Shown here piece after piece: positions 10,101 to 19,530 of a stretch of DNA of 64,000 nucleotides. Location: contig FMWZ01000013.1 in the NCBI GenBank assembly GCA_900103495.1, positions 61,644-125,643 of the forward strand. Direction: 5' to 3'. The notes under the pieces are model-generated. The model made no database searches and was not told the origin of the DNA. It saw only the letters and a list, made by a program, of their open reading frames with translations. Position 1 is the first letter of the stretch; every line of letters starts with the position of its first letter. The stretch comes from Lachnospiraceae bacterium G11. Lineage in GTDB: Bacteria; Bacillota; Clostridia; Lachnospirales; Lachnospiraceae. Position numbers and translations under genes: made by a program.

Positions 10101-11064
10101 AGAGTTGAAATTTCCTAAGGACAGTGTATTTCTTGTTACAGGCGGTGCCGGTTTTATCGGTTCCAATCTATGTGAGGCCATTTTAAGCATGGGCTATAAG
10201 GTTCGCTGTATGGACAACCTTTCCACCGGTAAAAGAGAAAATGTGGACTTGTTTATAGATAACCCCAACTACACTTTCCTTGAGAAGGATATCAGAAACC
10301 TTGAGGACTGTATGGAAGCATGTGACGGTGTAGATTATGTTATGAACGAGGCTGCCTGGGGTTCAGTTCCAAGAAGTATTGAGATGCCTCTTTTCTATGA
10401 AGAGAATAACATCAGAGGAACACTCAACATGATGGAAGCTGCAAGACAAAAGGGCGTTAAGAAGTTTGTCTATGCTTCAAGCTCATCTGTTTATGGTGAC
10501 CATCCTGTACTTCCCAAGACCGAGGGACAGGAAGGAAATCTCCTTTCTCCTTATGCTTTAACCAAGAGAGTTGATGAGGAATACGGAAAGCTTTACAAGA
10601 AACTTTATGGCCTTGATACCTATGGTCTTAGATACTTCAACGTATTCGGTAAGAGACAGGACCCCAATGGAGCTTATGCGGCTGTTATTCCTAAGTTTAT
10701 CAAGATGCTTATTAATGACGAGACACCTACCATCAATGGTGACGGAAAGCAGTCAAGAGATTTCACATACGTTGAAAATGTTGTGGAAGCAAACCTTAAG
10801 GCTTGTCTTGCACCTACTGAGGCAGCAGGAGAAGCATATAACGTAGCATTTGGTGGAAGAGAATATCTTATCGATATTTATTACATGCTTTGCGATGCTC
10901 TCGGAAAGAAGATTGAGCCGAACTTTGGTCCCGACAGGGCGGGAGACATTAAGCACTCAAATGCAGATATCAGCAAGGCCAAGAAACTTCTTGGATATGA
11001 CCCTGAGTACAGTTTTGAGAAGGGCATTAAATTAGCAATCGATTGGTATAAAGAGAATTTATAA
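10090..11064 (+). CDS. tviC-like: UDP-HexNAc(A) 4-epimerase (TviC/WbpP type)
   Basis: 324-residue extended SDR. The NAD loop GGAGFIG is at residues 18-24, an SSSSVYGDHP block is near 130, and the catalytic Tyr-x3-Lys (YALTK) is near 156-160. RYFNVFGKRQDPNGAYAAVIP near 180 is the hallmark of the TviC/WbpP/WbtF group, which interconverts UDP-GlcNAc(A) and UDP-GalNAc(A). With the dehydrogenase at 7423 it should produce UDP-GalNAcA. It overlaps the preceding gene by 11 bases and is followed 16 bases later by the amidotransferase gene, so the three probably form a pathway unit. Confidence 0.92.
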   Translation: MSYKELKFPKDSVFLVTGGAGFIGSNLCEAILSMGYKVRCMDNLSTGKRENVDLFIDNPNYTFLEKDIRNLEDCMEACDGVDYVMNEAAWGSVPRSIEMPLFYEENNIRGTLNMMEAARQKGVKKFVYASSSSVYGDHPVLPKTEGQEGNLLSPYALTKRVDEEYGKLYKKLYGLDTYGLRYFNVFGKRQDPNGAYAAVIPKFIKMLINDETPTINGDGKQSRDFTYVENVVEANLKACLAPTEAAGEAYNVAFGGREYLIDIYYMLCDALGKKIEPNFGPDRAGDIKHSNADISKAKKLLGYDPEYSFEKGIKLAIDWYKENL

Positions 11065-11080
11065 TTTGGAGATAGACTAG

Positions 11081-12961
11081 ATGTGCGGTATAGCAGGCTT
11101 TACAAAGGCTGACGATAATTGGCAGAAGAATATAGAGGCCATGAACGCAAGAATGTTTCATCGAGGCCCAGATGCAGGTGGTTTTTGGAAGGATGATAAT
11201 GGAGAAGTTGTTCTTGGGCACAGGAGACTTAGTATTATTGACCTTTCAGAAAACGGGAAGCAGCCCATGCTTTCTCATAGTGGACGTTTTGCCATAGCGT
11301 ACAACGGTGAAGTATACAATTACAAAGACCTTTCCGAAAAGCTTATTAAGGAAGGTTTTGTGAAATATTTCCGAGGAACATCCGATACAGAAGTTCTTCT
11401 GGAATCATTTGAAGCATACGGAATCGAAGATACCCTTAAGTACATTAAGGGTATGTTTGCTATTGCCCTTTTTGACAGAGAAAAGAAAACAATCCTTCTG
11501 GCAAGAGACAGAGTAGGCGAGAAACCGCTTTATTACGGATTCCTTGACGGAAGGTTTATATTTGCTTCCGAAATAGGTGAGATATCAGCCTATGAGGGAT
11601 TCAAGGCGACTCTTAATACAGAAATTCTGCCCACATATTTTGCTCATGGGTATATCCCGGCGCCTTATACAATTTATAAGGAGTTTAATAAGCTTATGCC
11701 GGGGACATATCTTCTCTACGATTGCAAGAGTGAGAAATATGAGACCAAGGCATATTGGTCTATGGAAGAGGCTGCTGTAAAAGGACAGACTAATCCTTTT
11801 AAGGGAACAGAAGAAGAAGCTACAGATGAACTTGAAAGACTCCTTAAGGACTCAATCAAGGGACAGATGCATGCAGACGTACCCGTGGGTGCTTTCCTTT
11901 CAGCCGGAATTGACAGTAGCACAGTGGTCTCCTTGATGCAGGAGATTAATCCGGGCAAAGTAAAATCTTTTACCATAGGAATGCCTGTAAAGGAATTTAA
12001 CGAGGCAGAGGTTGCCAAAGAGATAGCAGCACATCTTGGCACCGAGCATACCGAGTTATATATAACAGAAGATGACGCTAAGCAGGTTATTCCCAAACTT
12101 GGATATATGTTTGGGGAGCCCTTTGCGGATTCATCCCAGATTCCCACATATCTTGTCAGTAAGATGACCAGAGAACATGTTACCGTTTCTCTTAGCGGAG
12201 ATGGCGGAGATGAACTCTTTACAGGATACAATGTTTACAGTAATGTTTCTCATATTTGGAACAGGGCAAAAAAGGTGCCCTATATTGTGAGAAAACCTGT
12301 AAGTGTATTGGCTTATCATAATCCCATAATAAGAAAGCAGTCGCTCCTTGTGAAAGCTAATCTTTTGGGCTCAAAGGACGGACTTGATCTTTATGATAAG
12401 GCCACAGACCATGATGAACTTATTTCAGATCTTTGCAAACATAAAGGGATATATTATCACCATGGTATCCCGAAGGAACTGGAATTAAACCATAGAATGA
12501 TGCTCGAGGATATGCAGATGTATCATCCCGATGACATTCTTGTTAAGGTTGACAGATGCGCTATGGCTGTTTCTCTTGAAACGAGGGTACCTCTTTTAGA
12601 CAGGGATGTGGTTGAATTTGCATGGACACTTCCCCTTGAGTTTAAGAGAAAAGACGGAATAACTAAGAAGGTACTCAGAAACATACTCTACAGGCATGTT
12701 CCGAAAGAGTTAATGGACAGGCCGAAGAAGGGTTTCTCTATCCCTATAACAAAGTGGCTTAAGGAGTCAGAACTCAGAGACTGGGCAGAAGGCCTTATGG
12801 ATTCATCAAGGATTGAGAAACAGGGAATTTTGAATCCTGCAGCCATTAGAAGAATCTGGCATGACTTTATAGAAAATGACAATTGGAATCCACAAATCTG
12901 GTACATACTTATGTTCCAGGTATGGATGAATGAGAATCAACATCTTTTGAAGGAAGCTTAA
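11081..12961 (+). CDS. AsnB-type glutamine amidotransferase, probably sugar-acid amidating
   Basis: 626 residues with full asparagine synthetase B architecture. The glutaminase domain begins MCGIAGF with catalytic Cys2 and has MFHRGPDAGGF and YNGEVYNY. The synthetase domain has the ATP pyrophosphatase loop SAGIDSST (about 278) and SLSGDGGDELF (about 370). In O-antigen loci such as those with WbpS or WbtH, proteins of this type convert UDP-GalNAcA, or a GalNAcA residue, into the carboxamide. Because TviB- and TviC-like enzymes lie immediately upstream, that role is more likely here than asparagine supply. This specificity is inferred from context only. Confidence 0.9.
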   Translation: MCGIAGFTKADDNWQKNIEAMNARMFHRGPDAGGFWKDDNGEVVLGHRRLSIIDLSENGKQPMLSHSGRFAIAYNGEVYNYKDLSEKLIKEGFVKYFRGTSDTEVLLESFEAYGIEDTLKYIKGMFAIALFDREKKTILLARDRVGEKPLYYGFLDGRFIFASEIGEISAYEGFKATLNTEILPTYFAHGYIPAPYTIYKEFNKLMPGTYLLYDCKSEKYETKAYWSMEEAAVKGQTNPFKGTEEEATDELERLLKDSIKGQMHADVPVGAFLSAGIDSSTVVSLMQEINPGKVKSFTIGMPVKEFNEAEVAKEIAAHLGTEHTELYITEDDAKQVIPKLGYMFGEPFADSSQIPTYLVSKMTREHVTVSLSGDGGDELFTGYNVYSNVSHIWNRAKKVPYIVRKPVSVLAYHNPIIRKQSLLVKANLLGSKDGLDLYDKATDHDELISDLCKHKGIYYHHGIPKELELNHRMMLEDMQMYHPDDILVKVDRCAMAVSLETRVPLLDRDVVEFAWTLPLEFKRKDGITKKVLRNILYRHVPKELMDRPKKGFSIPITKWLKESELRDWAEGLMDSSRIEKQGILNPAAIRRIWHDFIENDNWNPQIWYILMFQVWMNENQHLLKEA

Positions 12962-13828
12962 ATGCAAATAGTTCAGTTATCGGGCGGACTTGGGAATCAG
13001 CTTTTCCAGTATGCCTATTATCTCAAACTGAATAAACTGGGATACGAAACATATATGGACGATATTTCCAGATACAAAGATGGCAAGGAACGCAATAACC
13101 AGCTATGCCTCATTGGAGCTGATTATGCCCCTGCAAGGGAGAATGATATCCTAAGACTCAGAGACCGAGACAGAAAGATAGCAGACTTAATAAGACGTCG
13201 AATTTGCGGATCCAGGGACGTTGAACGTCATGAAGGCGATGAAATTACCGAGGACGGATACTGGACAGGTTACTGGCAAAGTGCAGAAGGCTATTCGGGG
13301 ATAGAGCGAGACTTAAGAGAGAATGTTTTCGGTGAAAGATTTGAAGATGAAGTAACCTATTCAGACATCAAGCAAAGAATAGAGAACTCTCTTTCTGTAG
13401 GTGTTCACATCAGAAGAGGTGACTACCTTAGTCCTGAAGTACAGCACGTATATGGCGGGATATGCACTGACAAGTACTACGAGTCAGCCTTGAAATACAT
13501 GAGAGATAAATATCCCGGGTGCATTTTCTATATTTTTTCCAATGATCCGGATTGGGTTAAGGAAAACTATGCTGTGGATGATGTTGTTGTCATGGAAGGC
13601 AATGATGAAGAACATGGTTACAGAGACATGTATTTGATGAGCAAATGCAAGCATAATATCATTGCTAATTCCAGCTTTTCATGGTGGGGGGGCTGGTTAA
13701 ATACCAACCCTGACAAATGCGTGATTGGACCATCCATCTGGATTCACAGAGAAGGCTTTAACAAGATATATGAAGAATTTAATGTAGTAAGGGTTACACC
13801 TGAGGGAGAATTTGTGAATGAGCGATAA
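12962..13828 (+). CDS. GT11 alpha-1,2-fucosyltransferase-family glycosyltransferase
   Basis: 288 residues, typical for GT11. It begins MQIVQLSGGLGNQLFQYAYY and has the GDP-sugar-binding motif VHIRRGDYLS (about 148-157), then SNDPDWVK and NSSFSWWGGWLN near 240, all GT11 landmarks. The family transfers L-fucose from GDP-fucose, usually alpha-1,2 to galactose. No Gmd or Fcl gene is present, so GDP-fucose would have to come from elsewhere in the genome. The start codon directly follows the previous stop, and the end overlaps the next GT by 11 bases. Confidence 0.9.
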   Translation: MQIVQLSGGLGNQLFQYAYYLKLNKLGYETYMDDISRYKDGKERNNQLCLIGADYAPARENDILRLRDRDRKIADLIRRRICGSRDVERHEGDEITEDGYWTGYWQSAEGYSGIERDLRENVFGERFEDEVTYSDIKQRIENSLSVGVHIRRGDYLSPEVQHVYGGICTDKYYESALKYMRDKYPGCIFYIFSNDPDWVKENYAVDDVVVMEGNDEEHGYRDMYLMSKCKHNIIANSSFSWWGGWLNTNPDKCVIGPSIWIHREGFNKIYEEFNVVRVTPEGEFVNER

Positions 13829-14825
13829 ACTCATATCAGTAATTGTACCTGTATATAATGTTGAGGATTATTTGGTTCGCTCTGTGGACTCTATCCTTAA
13901 TCAGACATATAAGAACATTGAAATAATACTTGTAGATGATGGATCTACGGACATGTCGGGGGCTATGTGCGATTCTTTCGTAGAGCAAGATGACAGGATT
14001 AAGGTAATTCACAAGAAGAATGGTGGATTATCGGACGCAAGAAATGCAGGCCTTGATATAGCTACAGGCGACTATATCGGGTACGTTGACAGTGATGACT
14101 GGGCTGAGCCTGATATGTTTGAAATGATGCTCACCAATTGTGAGAAGTATGGCGCTGATGTTGCTGCATGCCGATATAGCAGGGTTTTCAAAGATTTCAC
14201 ATCCAACAAATCTACAGACCTGATTCTCCACATGACAAGAGATGAGGCTCTCGAAACGTATATCTGCGAGAACATAGAAAGGCCAATTTATAACTCAGTC
14301 TGGAGTAAATTGTTTAAGAGAGAACTGGTTAAAGATTATAGATTTCCTGTAGGCAAGAAATCTGAAGATATAATGTATACAACCAAGGCATTCTGTAACA
14401 TGAATTCCTGTGTCTATATTGATAAAGCTTTATATAATTATGTGTGTGACCGCGAAGGAAGCATTATGGCTGTTAAAAGCGGCAAACACATGCTGGAAGA
14501 CGAACTTCCTTTCTTCAGAGAGGGAGTAGAGTATATAAGAGAGCATGTATCTGAAGAAATGGGAGATAAGGCATTCTACCATTACTGCAAAAGGATTATG
14601 ATGTATTTCCTTGATTATATGAGGCTCCCCGATGGAAGAAACTACGCAAAGGCGCTATATAATCTCCTTTTAGAAGAGAGAGTAGACATTATACGGGTCT
14701 ATGAGGAACCATATGTTAAACGTGCAGACAGAACGCGAATGAGATTGATGCTCAAGAATTATAGATTGTATTTTTTCTTGGCTGATTTATACGAAAAAAC
14801 TATCGTGAAATTCAAAAACAGGTAA
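13818..14825 (+). CDS. GT2 family glycosyltransferase
   Basis: 335 residues. The GT-A fold is shown by ISVIVPVYNVEDYL at the N-terminus, ILVDDGSTD (about 37), KNGGLSDARNAGLD (about 65) and the metal-binding YVDSDDW (about 92). The C-terminal 130 residues are helical and non-membrane, so this is a soluble or peripheral cytoplasmic enzyme adding one sugar to the lipid-linked intermediate. Donor is unknown. It overlaps the GT11 gene and is separated from the next gene by three bases. Confidence 0.9.
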   Translation: MSDKLISVIVPVYNVEDYLVRSVDSILNQTYKNIEIILVDDGSTDMSGAMCDSFVEQDDRIKVIHKKNGGLSDARNAGLDIATGDYIGYVDSDDWAEPDMFEMMLTNCEKYGADVAACRYSRVFKDFTSNKSTDLILHMTRDEALETYICENIERPIYNSVWSKLFKRELVKDYRFPVGKKSEDIMYTTKAFCNMNSCVYIDKALYNYVCDREGSIMAVKSGKHMLEDELPFFREGVEYIREHVSEEMGDKAFYHYCKRIMMYFLDYMRLPDGRNYAKALYNLLLEERVDIIRVYEEPYVKRADRTRMRLMLKNYRLYFFLADLYEKTIVKFKNR

Positions 14826-14828
14826 ATC

Positions 14829-17021
14829 ATGGGATTAACTGGAACAATTTATACTATGTTTGCACTTGCAGTTATATGCGGTGCAGCTTTCTTTGTTTTA
14901 CAATCCTTACTTAAAGGTGAAAAAACAATCATTAATTCAATATTAAGGGCTGTTTATGCAGCAATGTCAGTCATGTCGGGCTTGTTGGCCTTAAGGCTTA
15001 TATTGTTTAAGGGTACAACGATATTGCTATACAAAGATAAGCCTGAGATGATTGTGTGGGATGTTTTAATAGCTCTGTTTATATTATTACTATGTGTGGG
15101 AGAAAGTTTTGAAGAGGTCCATTATGAGTCCTTTTTCAGAGCTTTCGTTTTAGTATGCGCATGTATAGCTTTTTTTGTTTTATTTTCAATAGAGTATAAG
15201 GCATGGGACAATGTAAATGTCGCTATCTGGCACATCCTTTTACCTCAAAATTTTATATGGATAACGGCCATACCTGTGGTTGCAGTAAAATTATTTTCTT
15301 CTATTCGAAATAAAAAGAAGTTTGCTGATAAAGATGGAATTACATGCACTATTATTTGCACCACTTGTTTGTGGATAACATATAGTGTTTGCCCATTTCT
15401 GGAAACATTTTTAACGAATCGAAGCGAGTTCTCTGTGGCTATCTCACAGATAGCAGTTAGTTTAGTGGCAGGAATGGTGCTATTGCTCCTGGCTCCTGTT
15501 GCAATTGGAATTCTCCTTTCCAATAGAAATAGCAGGATGTGGTTTTCTGCTGGAATGTTTGCTCTTATCATATGCGGATATACTCAGGGGGCTTTTTTAA
15601 ATGGACGTCTATTTTTGATGGATGGGAAAGAATTATCTATTGAAAGATCTATGATATGGATTAATGTTGGCGCATGGGCTGTGATTCTTTTACTCACATT
15701 GGCTTTATTGATTAACCATAAGGTTAGAAAAAACGTGGGAAAAATAATCAAATACGGCTCACTATTTCTTATTGCAATACAGGTTATTGGACTTATTGGT
15801 ATTATTCCCCAAATAGTGGGGGGTGACGGCAAGGCGCAGGCCGAATACGATAGCAATTATCTATCAGATGAGGGCATCTGCGAAATTGGTTCGCAAGAAA
15901 ATGTTGTTGTATTTGTCCTCGATACATATGACAAGGATTTCCTTGAAGAAGTCGTACGTGAAGAACCGGATTTTCTTGCGCCATTAAATGGATTTATCAG
16001 ATATACCGATGTTGTCTCCCAGTTCTCAAGAACTTTTCCATCTATACCCTATATGCTCACCCACAAGCCATATTTTTATGATTATCCTGAGAGTGAGTAT
16101 GTTAACAGTGCATATGGTGAATGCGAATTTTGGAATGAAATAAAGTCATGTGGATATAATTGGTATTTGTATATAATAGGTGACGAGAATGTTGGACAGT
16201 CAATTAAAGAAGCAGCTTCAAATTATTCCAATAAGGCAACAATAATCAGAGAAGATTTTTCAATCATTGGGTGTATGGAAGCCATACTTCATGTTGGAGG
16301 ATATCGGCTCTTTCCCACCTCTCTTAAGTTATTTGAAAATTACACCGCGGAATCATTGGAAGATATGATTATACAAGAACGGGTATGGGATAAGCAAAGG
16401 TACTCTGAAAATGATGCGGGTTATTTTAGAATGCTTAAAGAAAACGGTCTTAAAGTATCGAATGAACCCAAATGCTTCAAGTATATTCATCTAAAAGGAG
16501 CTCATGCTCCATATAATATAGATAGATATGGCAACAAAGTGACCAATCGAGTGGTAAATCCTACAGAGCAATATATTGGCTCCATGAATTACGTATATAC
16601 ATATATTTCTGAACTTAAGCGATTGGGTTTATTTGAGGATACTTTAATAATTGTCACTGCCGATCATGGAGAAAACTTTACCACCGAAGAATTGCCTGAA
16701 GAGACCAATCCAATTTTATTAATCAAACCCTTAGGCAGTACTGACAGAGAGCCCCTTAAAGAGAATAATTGCAGGGCATCATTGGAAGACATCTTGGCGG
16801 TATTGTCTTTCGAAATGAACGTCAATTATTCAGACTCAATTGGATTGAATATTCTTAGCGAAAATGAAGATTCCACACAGAATAGAATTCGTTTTCATTA
16901 CTATTCGGTTGTCCAAGATGGAGAACAAATTGGGGCACTGAAATATATTATAGATGGGGATTCAAATGATTTTTCAAACTGGAAGAAGACTGATGAGTTC
17001 CATAGGTATGATTATTATTAG
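14829..17021 (+). CDS. membrane-anchored sulfatase/alkaline phosphatase-fold transferase
   Basis: 730 residues. About eleven hydrophobic helices (1-335) precede an extracytoplasmic domain of the alkaline phosphatase superfamily. VVVFVLDTYDKD (about 359-370) is the first metal-binding strand, FSRTFPSIPYMLTHK carries a candidate nucleophile Thr, and TADHGENF (about 610) has the Asp-His metal pair. This architecture is shared with LTA synthase and phosphoethanolamine transferases, so it may add a phospho-alcohol group to the glycan, or hydrolyse one. The membrane part is longer than the five helices of LtaS. The substrate is not deducible. It lies among GT-C genes, consistent with modification outside the membrane. 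Confidence 0.75.
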   Translation: MGLTGTIYTMFALAVICGAAFFVLQSLLKGEKTIINSILRAVYAAMSVMSGLLALRLILFKGTTILLYKDKPEMIVWDVLIALFILLLCVGESFEEVHYESFFRAFVLVCACIAFFVLFSIEYKAWDNVNVAIWHILLPQNFIWITAIPVVAVKLFSSIRNKKKFADKDGITCTIICTTCLWITYSVCPFLETFLTNRSEFSVAISQIAVSLVAGMVLLLLAPVAIGILLSNRNSRMWFSAGMFALIICGYTQGAFLNGRLFLMDGKELSIERSMIWINVGAWAVILLLTLALLINHKVRKNVGKIIKYGSLFLIAIQVIGLIGIIPQIVGGDGKAQAEYDSNYLSDEGICEIGSQENVVVFVLDTYDKDFLEEVVREEPDFLAPLNGFIRYTDVVSQFSRTFPSIPYMLTHKPYFYDYPESEYVNSAYGECEFWNEIKSCGYNWYLYIIGDENVGQSIKEAASNYSNKATIIREDFSIIGCMEAILHVGGYRLFPTSLKLFENYTAESLEDMIIQERVWDKQRYSENDAGYFRMLKENGLKVSNEPKCFKYIHLKGAHAPYNIDRYGNKVTNRVVNPTEQYIGSMNYVYTYISELKRLGLFEDTLIIVTADHGENFTTEELPEETNPILLIKPLGSTDREPLKENNCRASLEDILAVLSFEMNVNYSDSIGLNILSENEDSTQNRIRFHYYSVVQDGEQIGALKYIIDGDSNDFSNWKKTDEFHRYDYY

Positions 17022-17031
17022 GTAATAAGAG

Positions 17032-19491
17032 ATGGGAAAACTAGGTATGTCCGGATTAAAAAAACAAATTGTGGTTTTGCTTTCATTGTTGATGCTTTTG
17101 GCAGGAATATACTATATTTGGGTATATCAGGGGATTCGTTATTCCTATGAAGATACTGATTCTCCCATGGATAGTTTAGCTATGATTCCCTTGACCTGGG
17201 AAGAACCACAAATCAGAATGTTTGCACCCGATAATCATTATTTGGAGGGCATTAAGCTCATGTTGCTGAACCCTTCGGAGGAGAAGTCAGGTGATATAGT
17301 GGTAAAGCTTCTTGACAGGGATAATACGGTCTTGGCCCAATCAAACAGGGAACTGTCCGAAATGGAACTGGGAGAATGGGAGTATTTCCCACTCCAAAGC
17401 AGGCTATCTCTATCCGACGAATATATTATTTCTGTTGAACCTTCAGATAATCTCAATGAGAGCCTTTTTGTTGTAACGCAGAGCGATGATATCGCTATGG
17501 GTTTTCGATATGCCAAAGAAGGTTCTGTTTATGAGAAAACTATTATTACAATTCTTCTTATGTTTTTCGCAGGAGTTGCTATTTGGCAGGCATTTTCCGG
17601 TTTTCCTATACTTCCTTCCGTCAAAAAGATAATAGGAGCTTTTCTGATTCTCATTCAGCTGGTTATTTACTTACCCAATGTTATATCAAAATTGGGGTGG
17701 ATTAATCTTGACGATTCATGGCGGTATTTTTTGAACATATCAGGGCATGAGGGATACATATTTGGAAAAGATGTATTCTTTACTTATGGGCCCCTTGGGT
17801 ATTTGTGTTACATGATGAATTTGCCCGATAATGGTCCTTGGTTCATCGTTGGTGTTGCAATTTGGATTGTTATTATTGCTATATATATTTTCCTCCTTTG
17901 GAGGGGATTTGCGCTGTATTTGAAAGGAAGAATATCTATTATTTCCATTACGTCATCAACGCTATGCGCGGTCGCGTCTTTTATTGTATTGGAACGAGAC
18001 AACTTCCTGTTATATTTATTGCTCCTAGCAACAACTGTTTATTTGATTGAACGAAGAGAAAACGAAGAACACATATATATTTATGTGATATGTAATGCGT
18101 TGCTGACATTGATGTTCTTCGTTAAGTTTTCGACTTTTACAAGTGGATTTGCTTTTCTGATTCTTTTCGTTGCCTATGAATGGATTGTCTGTAAAGATAG
18201 AAAACCAATTTGGCTGCTGATACCAAGTTTAGTAGCCATGCCAATCTGCTACCTGATTTACAATCCGTCAGTTACAAATCTGAAGGATTATGTTGTAGGG
18301 ATTTTGAAGATTTCATCCGGTTGGATGGAGACTCAACAGTATGACTTCACTGTTATGGGCAAGGACCTGGTCGCACTAATTTCAATTATGGTGTGCTATG
18401 TCATTTTGCTTGTATTGGCTCTTATGACTCAACATGAGAAGTCGGGTGTCATTTTTGCCTGTTCTGCATCAATGTTTTTCGTCTATAAGTATGCAACCAC
18501 AAGGCATGGATTAGCCTGTGGTATCTGGCTGTTTGGAATGATATATTCAATTATTCCGTTGACAATCGATTTTAAAGCGTTAAAGGAGAATAAGGGCAAG
18601 ATAGCTGCGATAGCTATCCCGATAATAGCCTTGTGTATAACTATCACCGGAGCTTTTCAAGCCAACACTGTACATAACAGCTTTGGAAACATAAAAGAAA
18701 CCTTAAAGGATAAAGCATATAATTGGACTCACCTTGGTGAAAACGGAATAGAAGATACGATATATGGTGATTATATGTCGGTATCGGAAACTTTACTTGC
18801 CGAAATCGGGTCTGGGACGGTAGCTGTTTATCCTTACAAGGTGTCTTTGAAAGCAGCATATCCTGATTTGAATGTGATCCATTATCCTTCAGTCCAAAAT
18901 GCCAATGAGTTTATTCCTTGGATTGATAGTAAAACAGCTGAATGGTTTGCGGATAGTGAAAAAGCATCTGAGTATTTGCTTATCAAGGATGAGACAATTG
19001 ATGGGCATATTAAGTATCTTGATGCGCCCTTAACATGGCAGAGCATTGTAAATAATTATTCTTTGGTGGATTACGAGGGCGATTGGACTTTGCTTAGGCG
19101 AAAACCTGTTGCGGCCAAAGAACCAATCAGAACGATGATATCGACAGAAACTCATCCGACAAAGGCTACAATAAATGTCCCGGACAAGGCCAATTATGTG
19201 GTGATACATACAAACTATAGCCTTGTGGGGAAACTGAAGAAGCTCTTTTACCATGTATATATTTTGCATATGATAATCGAGTACGATGATGGAACATCGG
19301 TAGACGGAAGAGTTATGACTCCGGATTTAGAGTCTGGGTTTGAGTTGTGCGAGTATCCCCAGAATACCGGCGAATTGGTCGGCTTTTTAGGTGATGGTTC
19401 ACAGAAGAGAATTAAGAATATCACTTTGCATGGTTTAGGAACGAAAGATTTGAAGGATAAAATAGAAATAGAGTGGTATACGGAGCAATAG
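17032..19491 (+). CDS. GT-C-like membrane protein with N- and C-terminal ectodomains
   Basis: 819 residues. One N-terminal helix (about 10-30) and a beta-rich outside domain (about 35-165) precede about eleven helices. The second helix group opens with LDDSWRYFLNI and DVFFTYGPLGYL (about 225-265), a conserved acidic pair resembling GT-C catalytic loops. From about residue 540 there is a second, mostly beta-strand, soluble region. The first ectodomain resembles that of the protein starting at 1832 (TVLAQSNREL, EYFPLQSRLSL, EYIISV against TVLAESKVNL, TFPLEVSLEP, VYFYTV). It is probably a polyprenyl-phosphate-sugar-dependent transferase; no characterised relative is recognised. Confidence 0.65.
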   Translation: MGKLGMSGLKKQIVVLLSLLMLLAGIYYIWVYQGIRYSYEDTDSPMDSLAMIPLTWEEPQIRMFAPDNHYLEGIKLMLLNPSEEKSGDIVVKLLDRDNTVLAQSNRELSEMELGEWEYFPLQSRLSLSDEYIISVEPSDNLNESLFVVTQSDDIAMGFRYAKEGSVYEKTIITILLMFFAGVAIWQAFSGFPILPSVKKIIGAFLILIQLVIYLPNVISKLGWINLDDSWRYFLNISGHEGYIFGKDVFFTYGPLGYLCYMMNLPDNGPWFIVGVAIWIVIIAIYIFLLWRGFALYLKGRISIISITSSTLCAVASFIVLERDNFLLYLLLLATTVYLIERRENEEHIYIYVICNALLTLMFFVKFSTFTSGFAFLILFVAYEWIVCKDRKPIWLLIPSLVAMPICYLIYNPSVTNLKDYVVGILKISSGWMETQQYDFTVMGKDLVALISIMVCYVILLVLALMTQHEKSGVIFACSASMFFVYKYATTRHGLACGIWLFGMIYSIIPLTIDFKALKENKGKIAAIAIPIIALCITITGAFQANTVHNSFGNIKETLKDKAYNWTHLGENGIEDTIYGDYMSVSETLLAEIGSGTVAVYPYKVSLKAAYPDLNVIHYPSVQNANEFIPWIDSKTAEWFADSEKASEYLLIKDETIDGHIKYLDAPLTWQSIVNNYSLVDYEGDWTLLRRKPVAAKEPIRTMISTETHPTKATINVPDKANYVVIHTNYSLVGKLKKLFYHVYILHMIIEYDDGTSVDGRVMTPDLESGFELCEYPQNTGELVGFLGDGSQKRIKNITLHGLGTKDLKDKIEIEWYTEQ

Positions 19492-19530
19492 TTTTCTTAA
19501 ATGATGCACGAATACTATAAAAGGTAAGTT

